DNA from: Pseudomonadota bacterium
GTDB taxonomy: Bacteria > Pseudomonadota > Alphaproteobacteria > Sphingomonadales > Sphingomonadaceae
Direction of reading: 5' to 3'
Length of the DNA stretch: 7,832 nt
Assembly: GCA_023418595.1 (NCBI GenBank)
Contig: JAEZZI010000027.1
Coordinates: 1-7,832 of the forward strand
Position numbers and translations under genes: made by a program. Positions within the stretch are counted from its first letter, which is position 1. Each line of letters opens with the position of its first letter. Below the pieces are notes generated by a model. The model saw only the letters and a program-made list of their open reading frames with translations. It was not told the DNA's origin and did not search any database. Shown here piece by piece: positions 1 through 6,037 of this stretch.

Positions 1-477
1 CACCGTGAGCACCAATGTGACGAGGAGCATGAAGACGATGAGTCCCTGGATCGCCTTGTTCGACACATCCTTGCTCCACGTGGGCCCAATGAAGCTCGAA
101 CTGATGTCCGCTGGTGCGATGTCATACACATCCGCTAGTTGCTCACGCAAACTGACGATGTCTGCCTGCTCGAGTTGACCCAACTGGATCCGGATGCTGT
201 CGCCGCCGACCACCACAATCCGGGGTTCTTCGGCAGGCAGTTCCGCCTTAACAAGATCGCGTGCAATGGACGTGTCAGTGTTCGATACCTCGGACAGCGT
301 GTACTCGGTGCCTCCCCGGAAGTCGATGCCGGGATTGAGTCCCTTGACCAGCAAAATGCCGATGCAGATCGCAACGAGCCCAAGGCTCAGGAGCAACCAA
401 CGCTTGCGTTGTTGAACGATCGGGTACGAGGTTTCGCCTGAGTGAAGACGGTTGCCCCAGTCTGAGATGCCAGCCAC
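1..477 (-). CDS. secF: SecF, protein-export membrane protein (3' end cut by window edge)
   Basis: SecF pairs with SecD in the cytoplasmic membrane; the complex uses the proton motive force to pull translocating proteins out of the SecYEG channel. Exactly 159 codons are visible with no stop before the window edge; the family is usually about 300-400 residues, so roughly half is missing. Visible in order: a short basic N-terminus, TM1 at about residues 27-44, the hallmark GIDFRGGTEY at 50-59 opening the periplasmic domain, the conserved FIGPTWSKDVSNKA at 129-142, and the start of TM2 from about 144. The GTG start at 475-477 is chosen because an AAGGAG Shine-Dalgarno lies 5 nt upstream and the protein then begins just before the conserved SYPIVQQRKRW segment. 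Only 2 bp separate it from the secD stop, so the two are surely co-transcribed and probably translationally coupled. Codon use is of the moderate-GC type seen in the left part of the window. Confidence 0.95.
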   Translation of the reverse strand, partial: MAGISDWGNRLHSGETSYPIVQQRKRWLLLSLGLVAICIGILLVKGLNPGIDFRGGTEYTLSEVSNTDTSIARDLVKAELPAEEPRIVVVGGDSIRIQLGQLEQADIVSLREQLADVYDIAPADISSSFIGPTWSKDVSNKAIQGLIVFMLLVTLVLTV

Positions 478-479
478 GG

Positions 480-2183
480 TTACTCCTTCTCCTCAGTCGC
501 CACTGTCGTCGCGCCATCGGATTGAGCTCGAGCCTTCGCCTTCATTGCTTTGCGCTCGGCAAGAGTGAGCTTTTCACCGGCCGGCTCCGCCTGCTTCCCT
601 ACTGCTGGAGCCTGCGTCGCGACGCGTCCGCGGCCCTTGTACATGACGTCGCGGCCGAGCTGGCGGGGGTCTAGACCGGAAAGGCGGTGACCCTCCCCAA
701 AGAACTTGGTGCGCGCAAGGAGCACGAGTGTGGGGTGGGTAAACAAGATAACGACGATGAGGTCAACAATGGTCGTGAGCCCAAGCGTGAACGCGAAGCC
801 ACGCACCGAACCGACGGCGAGCCAATACAAGATGGCTGCCGCCAAGAAGCTCACCACGTCGGAAATAATGATCGTGCGCTTCGCGCGGCTCCACCCATGC
901 TCCACCGCAGATTGCAGGGAGCGGCCCTCGCGCAATTCGTCCTTCACACGTTCGAAGTAGACGATGAACGAGTCGGCGGTAATACCAATCGCGACAATCA
1001 AGCCCGCGACACCCGCAAGCGAGAGGCGATATCCGAGGCCCCACGACAAGAGTGCGATGAAGCCGTACGTAACGCCACCGGCGATGAGGAGTGATCCCAC
1101 CGTGACCGCACCGAGCGCGCGGTACTGGAACATCGAGTAGATGACGACGAGGACGAGGCCGATTGCACCGGCAATCAAGCCGTTACGTAGTTCGTCGGCT
1201 CCCTTGGTCGCCGAAATGTGATCGTCAGTCAGCAGATCGAGGGTGAGCGGAATCGCGCCGAACTTCAACTGGTTGGCGAGTTGCTCCGCCTCCTTGAGCG
1301 TGAAGTCACCTGTGATTTGTGCTTTGCCACCTGGAATCGGCGTGGTCACCTGCGGGTGGGTAATAACAACGCCATCGAGGAGAATGCCGAACTGATTACG
1401 CGGGCTAGGCGTTTGCGACAGGCGCTCAGTGACAGCGCGAAACGCGTTCCCACCGCCATCGGTGAGGTCAAGGCGCACTTCGAATCCACCCGTTGCTGCG
1501 CCCGTCTGCGGGTTGAGCGTGGGGCCCGCCGACGCGGTCGACACGTCTTCACCAGTAAGTTCCACGGGACCGAGGATCAGTTTTGCGCCGCCGTCGGCGC
1601 GACATGCGACGAGTGCCTTGTCCCGCTCACCAAGTTCACCATTTGTCAGATTCTCGGGGTTCGTGCAGTCAAGCGCTGCGAACTGCGCGTCAACTTCCTC
1701 CGTGATCCAGGCGGGATCGGAGGGGTTGGTTGGTTCGGGGCGATCAACCGCCTCGTCAACGACTCCTTCAGGCGCGCCGGCCGTGGTCGGCTGCGGGGCG
1801 CCCACATAGAGAACGGGACGGAACTGCAACTGCGCCGACTTGCGCACCAAGTCCAGCGTCGCCTCATCTGGCTCACCAGGAAGACCAACGACGATGTTTC
1901 GATCACCCTGGGTCGAGATCTCTGCCTCAGCGGTTCCCGATGCATCCACGCGCTTTCGGATGATTTCAACTGCCTGCTTCAGGTCATTCGAGTCAATGTC
2001 CGAACCATCGATCGACCGCGCCTGCAGGATGATCTGTCGACCACCAGCCAGGTCGAGGGCGAGGCCCGGTGTGATCTCGGTCTTGTCGGTAGCAACGCCA
2101 AAACCCAACAGGCCGTAAATGATCACAAGGATCCACAACAGGCCGGCCAAGGTCCTCCTGGCGCCTCTGGCAGCTGAAGACAC
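480..2183 (-). CDS. secD: SecD, protein-export membrane protein
   Basis: SecD is the large partner of SecF in the proton-driven accessory motor of the Sec translocon. With the GTG start at 2181-2183 the product is 567 residues. TM1 is at about 11-32, then ALDLAGG (about 42-48) and the P1 periplasmic domain with the AVEIIRKRVDASG helix (about 71-83). A Pro/Asp/Glu-rich insert follows at about 128-197. NQLKFGAIPLTL (about 304-315) precedes TM2-TM6 (about 333-489). AIGITADSFIVYFERVKDE carries the conserved membrane Asp at about 404; ADSF instead of the proteobacterial VDAN is typical of actinobacteria. The charged, Ala/Lys-rich C-terminal tail is about 75 residues. An in-frame ATG at 2252 would add 23 residues of poor-quality, Arg/His/Pro-rich sequence; I reject it because AGGGAAA stands 5 nt before the GTG. 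yajC, the usual neighbour, does not precede it. Confidence 0.96.
   Translation of the reverse strand: MSSAARGARRTLAGLLWILVIIYGLLGFGVATDKTEITPGLALDLAGGRQIILQARSIDGSDIDSNDLKQAVEIIRKRVDASGTAEAEISTQGDRNIVVGLPGEPDEATLDLVRKSAQLQFRPVLYVGAPQPTTAGAPEGVVDEAVDRPEPTNPSDPAWITEEVDAQFAALDCTNPENLTNGELGERDKALVACRADGGAKLILGPVELTGEDVSTASAGPTLNPQTGAATGGFEVRLDLTDGGGNAFRAVTERLSQTPSPRNQFGILLDGVVITHPQVTTPIPGGKAQITGDFTLKEAEQLANQLKFGAIPLTLDLLTDDHISATKGADELRNGLIAGAIGLVLVVIYSMFQYRALGAVTVGSLLIAGGVTYGFIALLSWGLGYRLSLAGVAGLIVAIGITADSFIVYFERVKDELREGRSLQSAVEHGWSRAKRTIIISDVVSFLAAAILYWLAVGSVRGFAFTLGLTTIVDLIVVILFTHPTLVLLARTKFFGEGHRLSGLDPRQLGRDVMYKGRGRVATQAPAVGKQAEPAGEKLTLAERKAMKAKARAQSDGATTVATEEKE
483..488 (-). promoter_or_regulatory. 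Shine-Dalgarno of secF inside the secD 3' end
   Basis: Minus-strand AAGGAG sits in the last codons of secD, followed by the secD stop TAA (480-482), two bases, and the secF GTG. The 5-nt spacing is good. Ribosomes finishing secD would be at the secF initiation site, which would support equal output of the two partners. It also settles the secF start. Confidence 0.75.
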
Positions 2184-2199
2184 GCTTTCCCTACGCTTT

Positions 2200-2224
2200 C
2201 CATGCGGGTGTGGTTCCCGCACGG
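2200..2224 (-). promoter_or_regulatory. Stem-loop in the secD 5' leader
   Basis: Minus-strand CCGTGCGGG and CCCGCATGG can pair over 9 bp (one G-U) around the 7-nt loop AACCACA. The hairpin ends 7 nt before the AGGG of the secD ribosome-binding site. There is no run of U after it, so it is not a classic intrinsic terminator. It could influence secD translation, protect a processed mRNA end, or be chance in GC-rich DNA. No known riboswitch or arrest-peptide motif was recognised. Confidence 0.4.
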
Positions 2225-2239
2225 AGCGGGGCCCCAGCG

Positions 2240-2270
2240 ATTCTAGTTCCACGGCAGCACGTGAGTCGAA
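2240..2270 (-). promoter_or_regulatory. Possible secDF promoter in the ruvB-secD gap
   Basis: The minus strand carries TAGAAT (2240-2245), a fair match to the actinobacterial -10 pattern TANNNT. TTCGAC (2265-2270) is a possible -35 but at a long 19-nt spacing. Transcription from here would give a leader of about 50 nt containing the 2200-2224 hairpin. It would let secD-secF be expressed independently of the ruv genes. This is motif inspection only. Confidence 0.28.
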
Positions 2271-2290
2271 CCGCCCCGCCCGTCACCTCG

Positions 2291-3370
2291 TCATGCATCA
2301 AAGAGGCGGGTAACGGCGTCGCCGACGCCAGCGTGCCCTTGCCGATGCTGATTCCGCTCGATCCTGAGGTGCGCCCATGCCGCGTCGGTCGCCATGCGAC
2401 CTCGCGAGGTGCGCACCATCAGTCCCTCACGCACAAGGAAGGGCTCGGCAACCTCCTCGACCGTCTGCGGCTCTTCGCCAACCGACACAGCCAATGTGCT
2501 GAGGCCCACAGGACCGCCACCAAAGCGCTGACACAACGCGCCAAGGACGGCTCGATCCAACCGGTCGAGTCCGCGGAGGTCTACTTCGTACACCTCAAGC
2601 GCCGCGCGCGCGGCCGCGAGATCGCCCGCACCTGTGCCATGCACCTCGGCCCAGTCACGCACCCGCCGCAATAGTCGGTTCGCGATGCGAGGGGTGCCCC
2701 GCGACCGCGTCGAAATCTCGGCACCGGCGTCGGTATCGAGCGAGAATTCCAGCAAACGGGCAGAACGCTTCACAATTGTCGCGAGGTCCTCCGGCTCGTA
2801 GAAGTCCAGATGTGCGGTGAATCCGAAGCGATCCCGCAAGGGGGCCGGTAGTAGCCCAGCGCGCGTGGTGGCACCGACCACCGTGAAGGGTGGCAACGTT
2901 AGCGGTATTGACGTGGCGCCAGGTCCTTTGCCGACGACGACATCAACGCGATAGTCCTCCATCGCGAGATAAAGCATCTCTTCCACCGGGCGTGCGAGAC
3001 GATGTATCTCGTCGACAAAGAGGACGTCGCCGTCCTCAAGCGACGACAAGATGGCTGCCAGGTCCCCGGCATGCTGGATGGCCGGGCCCGATGTCACCCG
3101 CAGGGATGCTCCAAGTTCTCCTGCAACGATCATGGCGAGGGTGGTCTTGCCAAGACCGGGTGGGCCCGAAAGAAGGATGTGGTCCGCACTGCCGCCTCGG
3201 CGCGTCGCCGCTCTCAGGACGAGTGCCAGTTGATCACGGACGACTGCCTGCCCAACGAACTCGTCGAGAGAGCGCGGGCGAAGAGCGGCCTCGGCGGAGC
3301 GCTCAATGGCGTCGGCATCGGCCCCGACAACGCGCGACATCCCCGTCGGTTCCATTGCGTCGTCAGCCAC
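2291..3370 (-). CDS. ruvB: RuvB, Holliday junction branch-migration helicase (AAA+ ATPase)
   Basis: RuvB forms hexameric rings that pump DNA through the RuvA-bound Holliday junction using ATP. From the GTG at 3368-3370 the product is 359 residues, within the usual 330-360. Motifs in order: Walker A GPPGLGKTT (about 69-77), Walker B VLFVDEIHR (about 116-124), sensor 1 GATTRAG (about 166-172), arginine-finger region LRDRFG (about 178-183), sensor 2 GTPRIANRLLRRVRD (about 225-239), and a C-terminal winged helix ending in VRTSRGRMAT (about 319-328). All key residues are present. The GTG start overlaps the ruvA stop by 8 bp (GTGGCTGA), which favours coupling; its ribosome-binding site (GGGTGG) is weak. 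In-frame ATGs at 3355 and 3340 are alternatives. An open frame extends upstream to 3523, but that part lies within ruvA and has no RuvB similarity. The short C-terminal tail after the winged helix is hydrophilic and unremarkable. Confidence 0.97.
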   Translation of the reverse strand: MADDAMEPTGMSRVVGADADAIERSAEAALRPRSLDEFVGQAVVRDQLALVLRAATRRGGSADHILLSGPPGLGKTTLAMIVAGELGASLRVTSGPAIQHAGDLAAILSSLEDGDVLFVDEIHRLARPVEEMLYLAMEDYRVDVVVGKGPGATSIPLTLPPFTVVGATTRAGLLPAPLRDRFGFTAHLDFYEPEDLATIVKRSARLLEFSLDTDAGAEISTRSRGTPRIANRLLRRVRDWAEVHGTGAGDLAAARAALEVYEVDLRGLDRLDRAVLGALCQRFGGGPVGLSTLAVSVGEEPQTVEEVAEPFLVREGLMVRTSRGRMATDAAWAHLRIERNQHRQGHAGVGDAVTRLFDA

Positions 3371-3959
3371 GCCCGCCACCCAGCGATTGAAGCGCCGCGC
3401 GCAGGGTGCCAGCGACATCGGCTTCAGTAATGGGGCCCTTGGCAACCTCCTCAACGGCTGCCGCCGCCTGCTTGGCACTCCAGCCCAAAGACTCGAGTGC
3501 GGCAATGACCTGCTCGCGCGCATCTGGAGCCGCCGCGGCCGCGCCTGCGACGCCTGCCGGCAAGGTCAGCTTCCCATCGAGTTCGAGGAGCAAGCGTGCC
3601 GCCACCTTCGCGCCCACGCCCGGTACTCGTTGCAGGGCCTTCTGGTCTCCCGCATGAATCGCGTCGACAAGCGACGCGGGATCGTGCACTGCGAGCAGTG
3701 CGAGAGCCAGACGTGGCCCAACACCCTGGACGGATTGCAGGGTTTCGAACATGTCGCGTTCGTGGTGAGTCTCGAATCCGTACAACGTCATTGAGTCTTC
3801 ACGTACCACCAGATGCGTCGCGAGCGATGCCGGGTGTTCGGTGCGCACACCAGCAAGAGTTGACGGTGTCGCCAGCACGCGGTACCCAACCCCGCCCACG
3901 TCAAGAACAAGGGAGGAGGCGTTGACACTCAGCACGGTGCCCGTCAACTGTGCGATCAT
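3363..3959 (-). CDS. ruvA: RuvA, Holliday junction DNA-binding subunit
   Basis: RuvA tetramers bind the four-way junction, hold it in an open square form and load RuvB. The product is 198 residues, the normal length. Visible parts: N-terminal OB-fold domain (about 1-64) opening with MIAQLTGTV and DVGGVGYRV; two helix-hairpin-helix motifs, LQSVQGVGPRLALALL (74-89) and LQRVPGVGAKVAARLL (109-124); an Ala/Pro-rich flexible linker (about 132-146); and the RuvB-contacting domain III with ALESLGWSAKQA (about 154-165). The ATG at 3957-3959 is preceded by GAAAGG at 6 nt and gives the family N-terminus exactly; a longer open frame to 4196 would run into ruvC and is not credible. The gene follows ruvC after a 49-bp gap that holds a LexA box, and overlaps ruvB by 8 bp. 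Confidence 0.97.
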   Translation of the reverse strand: MIAQLTGTVLSVNASSLVLDVGGVGYRVLATPSTLAGVRTEHPASLATHLVVREDSMTLYGFETHHERDMFETLQSVQGVGPRLALALLAVHDPASLVDAIHAGDQKALQRVPGVGAKVAARLLLELDGKLTLPAGVAGAAAAAPDAREQVIAALESLGWSAKQAAAAVEEVAKGPITEADVAGTLRAALQSLGGGRG

Positions 3960-3969
3960 CGGTCGCCTT

Positions 3970-3985
3970 TCGAACGTGTGTACGA
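3970..3985 (-). promoter_or_regulatory. LexA (SOS) operator upstream of ruvAB
   Basis: On the plus strand these 16 bases read TCGAACGTGTGTACGA. The actinobacterial/Gram-positive LexA box is TCGAACRNNNGTTCGA, so 15 of 16 defined or allowed positions fit; the single mismatch is A for T in the right half-site. It lies 10 nt before the ruvA ATG, abutting the ribosome-binding site and just downstream of two TANNNT -10 candidates. LexA bound here would block a promoter for ruvA-ruvB, giving DNA-damage induction. Known biology: ruv genes are SOS-controlled in E. coli and in mycobacteria. Binding here is inferred from the match. Confidence 0.72.
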
Positions 3986-3987
3986 AC

Positions 3988-4011
3988 AGCCTAGGCGAGG
4001 CCGATACCCTA
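3988..4011 (-). promoter_or_regulatory. Candidate -10 elements for a ruvAB promoter
   Basis: Two minus-strand hexamers fit TANNNT: TAGGGT at 4006-4011, which overlaps the ruvC stop codon, and TAGGCT at 3988-3993, which directly abuts the LexA box. Neither has a recognisable TTGACA-type -35. The second would place the start of transcription inside the LexA box, the first about 15 nt upstream of it; either geometry suits repression by LexA. Confidence 0.35.
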
Positions 4012-4563
4012 ACCCCGACGGCGCGCCGCGCGCTCGGCGGCGGCCCACGCCGACTGGGCAGGAGTCGGTTGGCCTGCGGATGCCGCCCGCGCTCCCCCAC
4101 GCAACGCGTGGGTGATGGCAATCGCCAAGGCGTCAGCGGCGTCGGCCGGTTTGGGCGGCGAGGACAGCCCAAGCAATGTCGCCACCATGTAACCAACCTG
4201 AGACTTCTCGGCGCGTCCGTGCCCCGTGATCGCGGCCTTTACCTCGGATGGTGTGTAGGTGACGACCGGTAGCCCCCGCCGATGCGCCGCGACCATCACC
4301 AGGCCCGACACCTGTCCCGTTCCCATGACGGTGCGGACGTTGTGCTGGGCAAAAACGCGTTCCACCGCGACGGCGTCGGGCGCAAACGTGTCGATGGCGG
4401 CGTCAATCGCATCCGCGATTGTCACGAGGCGTTGGGGCACGTCGAGCTCCGGAGACGAGGTCGCCACCGTCACGTCGACAAGTTGAAGACGACGCGGGCC
4501 CGGGGCGTCGATGACGCCGAGACCACATCGCGTCAATCCCGGGTCGACGCCGAGCACGCGCAT
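4009..4563 (-). CDS. ruvC: RuvC, Holliday junction resolvase (crossover junction endodeoxyribonuclease)
   Basis: RuvC is a dimeric, Mg-dependent RNase H-fold nuclease that makes paired nicks across Holliday junctions. The product is 184 residues. The four catalytic acids of the family are all visible: Asp7 in MRVLGVDPGLTRCG, Glu68 in VAVERVF, and Asp141 and Asp144 in PADAADALAIAITH; they match E. coli Asp7/Glu66/Asp138/Asp141. The segment GTGQVSGLV (81-89) and TPSEVKAAITGHGRAEK (104-120) are also family signatures. The C-terminal 30 residues are Ala/Arg-rich and probably disordered. The ATG at 4561-4563 gives the family N-terminus directly; its ribosome-binding site is weak (GTAGAG). It starts 9 bp after the yebC stop, so it is probably co-transcribed with yebC. 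Codon use belongs to the moderate-GC left part of the window. Confidence 0.97.
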   Translation of the reverse strand: MRVLGVDPGLTRCGLGVIDAPGPRRLQLVDVTVATSSPELDVPQRLVTIADAIDAAIDTFAPDAVAVERVFAQHNVRTVMGTGQVSGLVMVAAHRRGLPVVTYTPSEVKAAITGHGRAEKSQVGYMVATLLGLSSPPKPADAADALAIAITHALRGGARAASAGQPTPAQSAWAAAERAARRRG

Positions 4564-4572
4564 AGGGCTCTA

Positions 4573-5325
4573 CTACTCGCTTGCCGCCGCGAGCACCTCG
4601 TCCGAGGCGTCAAAGTTGGCGAACACGTTTTGGACGTCATCGCAGTCCTCGAGGACATCGATGAGCCGCAGCATCTTGCGCGCACCCTCGACGTCAAGAT
4701 CCACCTTCATCGAGGGTACCCAGGTCGCTTCGGCCGACTCATAGTCGATATTGGCTTCCTGCAGCGCGGTGCGAACAGCCACAAAATCGCTCGCCTCCGA
4801 CAGCACTTCCCACACCTCGCCGAGATCGTCGATCTCTTCAGCGCCCGCCTCAAGCGTCGCTTCCATGATGGCATCTTCGTCTGCGGCATCCTTTGCGACG
4901 ATGACCTGACCCTTCCGGCTGAAGAGATAGGCAACCGAGCCCGGATCCGCGAGCGTGCCGTTGTTGCGCGTGAGCGCCGTACGGACCTCCATTGCGGCGC
5001 GATTGCGATTGTCGGTGAGGCACTCGATGAGCATGGCGACGCCGCCGGGACCATATCCCTCGTACATGATCGTCTCGTACTCGCTGCCGCCGGCCTCGAG
5101 GCCCGAGCCGCGCTTGACCGCCCGGTCGATGTTGTCGTTCGGGACGGACGACTTCTTGGCCTTCTGGATGGCGTCGAACAGCGTGGGGTTGCCCGCGGGG
5201 TCACCACCGCCCGTGCGGGCGGCCACCTCGATGTTCTTGATGAGCTTGGCGAAGAGCTTGCCGCGCTTCGCGTCGATCACGGCCTTCTTGTGCTTCGTGG
5301 TGGCCCACTTGGAGTGACCCGACAT
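4573..5325 (-). CDS. yebC: YebC/PmpR (TACO1) family protein, compositionally chimeric
   Basis: YebC-family proteins were first described as DNA-binding regulators; relatives, including TACO1, act in translation, with recent work tying them to relief of ribosome stalling at proline runs. The role here is not settled by sequence. The product is 250 residues, normal for the family. The signature N-terminus MSGHSKWATTKHKKAVIDAK, KRGKLFAKLIK-type helix (about 20-30) and the YEGYGPGG motif (88-95) are all intact. The ATG start is preceded by AGAGGG at 5 nt. Codon use changes sharply inside the gene: in codons 2-89 only 3 of 88 end in A or T (all GGT), whereas in codons 90-250 I count about 39 of 161. 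The reading frame is uninterrupted across the change, so the protein should be functional. Placement directly before ruvC is the usual actinobacterial arrangement. Confidence 0.96.
   Translation of the reverse strand: MSGHSKWATTKHKKAVIDAKRGKLFAKLIKNIEVAARTGGGDPAGNPTLFDAIQKAKKSSVPNDNIDRAVKRGSGLEAGGSEYETIMYEGYGPGGVAMLIECLTDNRNRAAMEVRTALTRNNGTLADPGSVAYLFSRKGQVIVAKDAADEDAIMEATLEAGAEEIDDLGEVWEVLSEASDFVAVRTALQEANIDYESAEATWVPSMKVDLDVEGARKMLRLIDVLEDCDDVQNVFANFDASDEVLAAASE
5000..5070. other. Composition and codon-use breakpoint inside yebC
   Basis: Near 5058 (yebC codon 90, in the conserved YEGYGPGG segment) the sequence passes from about 75% GC with nearly all codons ending in G or C, on the right, to roughly 60% GC with about a quarter of codons ending in A or T, on the left. 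The pattern holds in the neighbours I sampled: pdxT on the right versus ruvC and secD on the left. The first A/T-ending codons come as a cluster, GGA TAT GGT at 5050-5058. The exact joint cannot be fixed because the conserved stretch would be near-identical in both sources. It may be a homologous-recombination junction or an assembly chimera. Confidence 0.65.
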
Positions 5326-5362
5326 CGCTTCCCTCTCGCTTCAGAGCTCTCGTCCCGCGCGT

Positions 5363-5372
5363 CCGCCGGCGG
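5363..5372. repeat. Short perfect palindrome in the pdxT-yebC gap
   Basis: CCGCCGGCGG is a perfect 10-bp palindrome lying 7 bp from the larger palindrome at 5380-5395. A further 8-bp palindrome, AGAGCTCT, is at 5343-5350. In DNA of about 75% GC, short GC palindromes are common, so this may be chance. No promoter-like element is seen in the 85-bp gap. Confidence 0.3.
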
Positions 5373-5379
5373 GCGTCGT

Positions 5380-5395
5380 GACCCGGCGCCGGGTC
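5380..5395 (-). terminator. Perfect GC-rich palindrome after pdxT, possible terminator or processing hairpin
   Basis: GACCCGGCGCCGGGTC is a perfect 16-bp palindrome beginning 15 nt after the pdxT stop. As RNA it could fold as a 6-bp GC stem with a GCGC loop. There is no following U-run, so it would be at best a U-less terminator of the kind proposed for actinobacteria, or a hairpin that partly separates pdxT from yebC. It might equally be a dimeric-protein binding site. Confidence 0.35.
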
Positions 5396-5410
5396 GCGCG
5401 CCGACGCACC

Positions 5411-6031
5411 TCAGAGGGCGTCGCGGACGATCTCGACGAACAGCCGGTGCACCCGCGTGTCCCCCGTCACCTCCGGGTGGAAGGACGTGGCGAGCAGCGG
5501 GCCCTGGCGCACCGCGACGATCCTACCGGCGGCGGGCCCGGACTCCACGCGGGCGAGGGCGGTGGCGGCCGGGCCGATCTCGTCGACCCACGGCGCGCGG
5601 ATGAACACGGCGTGCACCGGGTCGGTCGCGCTGTCGGGCACGCCGTCGATGCGCAGGTCGGTCTCGAACGAGTCGACCTGCCGCCCGAAGGCGTTCCGCC
5701 GCACCGTGACGTCCAGCCCGCCGAGCGTGCGCTGGCCGTCGATGCCGCCGACGATGCGGTCGGCCAGCAGGATCATCCCGGCGCACGACCCGTACGCGGG
5801 CATCCCGGCCGCGAGGCGGTCGCGCACGGGCCCGTCGAGCTCGAACGCGCGCAGCAGCTTGTCGATGGTGGTGGACTCGCCACCGGGCAGGACTAGGGCG
5901 TCCACGGCGTCGAGCTCGGACGCGCGGCGCACGGGGACGGCCTCCGCGCCGCTCGCCCGCAGGGCGGCGAGGTGCTCGCGGACGTCGCCCTGCAGGGCCA
6001 GGACACCGACGGTCGGGGAAGGGCTCACCAC
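5411..6031 (-). CDS. pdxT: PdxT, glutaminase subunit of pyridoxal 5'-phosphate synthase
   Basis: PdxT hydrolyses glutamine and channels ammonia to PdxS, which builds PLP from ribose 5-phosphate and glyceraldehyde 3-phosphate. The product is 206 residues, normal length. It is a triad class I glutaminase: GVLALQGDVREH (9-20), PGGES (49-53), nucleophile Cys83 in YGSCAGMILLAD (80-91), RRNAFGRQVDSFE (111-123), and His185/Glu187 in SFHPEVTGD (183-191). All catalytic residues are present. The start is one of two adjacent GTG codons (6031 or 6028); AGGA at 6036-6039 gives 4-nt or 7-nt spacing, so the second may be the real one. It begins 6 bp after the aminotransferase stop, which implies one transcript. 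Its partner pdxS, commonly directly upstream, is not in the window. Codon use is strongly GC-ending, like the genes to the right. Confidence 0.97.
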   Translation of the reverse strand: MVSPSPTVGVLALQGDVREHLAALRASGAEAVPVRRASELDAVDALVLPGGESTTIDKLLRAFELDGPVRDRLAAGMPAYGSCAGMILLADRIVGGIDGQRTLGGLDVTVRRNAFGRQVDSFETDLRIDGVPDSATDPVHAVFIRAPWVDEIGPAATALARVESGPAAGRIVAVRQGPLLATSFHPEVTGDTRVHRLFVEIVRDAL

Positions 6032-6037
6032 CTCATC

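Noticed and set aside
1218..2177. Long plus-strand open frame (319 codons) opposite secD
   Set aside because: It is wholly antisense to a clearly conserved SecD, its translation is Arg/Cys-rich with no recognisable domain, and such frames are expected opposite GC-rich genes.
2184..2252. secD start at the upstream ATG (2252)
   Set aside because: The extra 23 residues are hydrophilic Arg/His/Pro sequence encoded by the leader and its hairpin; the GTG at 2183 has a well-placed AGGGA and gives a normal N-terminus before TM1.
2184..2303. Small minus-strand frame (about 35 codons, ATG overlapping the ruvB end) as a YajC remnant or SecDF-monitoring arrest peptide
   Set aside because: It has no membrane or signal segment, no RAPP-like arrest motif, no good ribosome-binding site, and is too short.
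3371..3523. N-terminal extension of RuvB from the upstream start
   Set aside because: The extension reads ruvA domain III in the wrong frame and resembles no RuvB N-terminus.
3960..4196. N-terminal extension of RuvA into ruvC
   Set aside because: The ATG at 3959 has a good ribosome-binding site and begins exactly at the conserved MIAQLTG; the extension is an Arg/Pro-rich shadow of ruvC.
4282..5604. Plus-strand open frame of 440 codons opposite ruvC, yebC and the pdxT 3' end
   Set aside because: It spans three conserved minus-strand genes and two gaps, and its product is low-complexity Arg/Gly/Pro in the high-GC part. It is a mirror of codon bias, not a gene.
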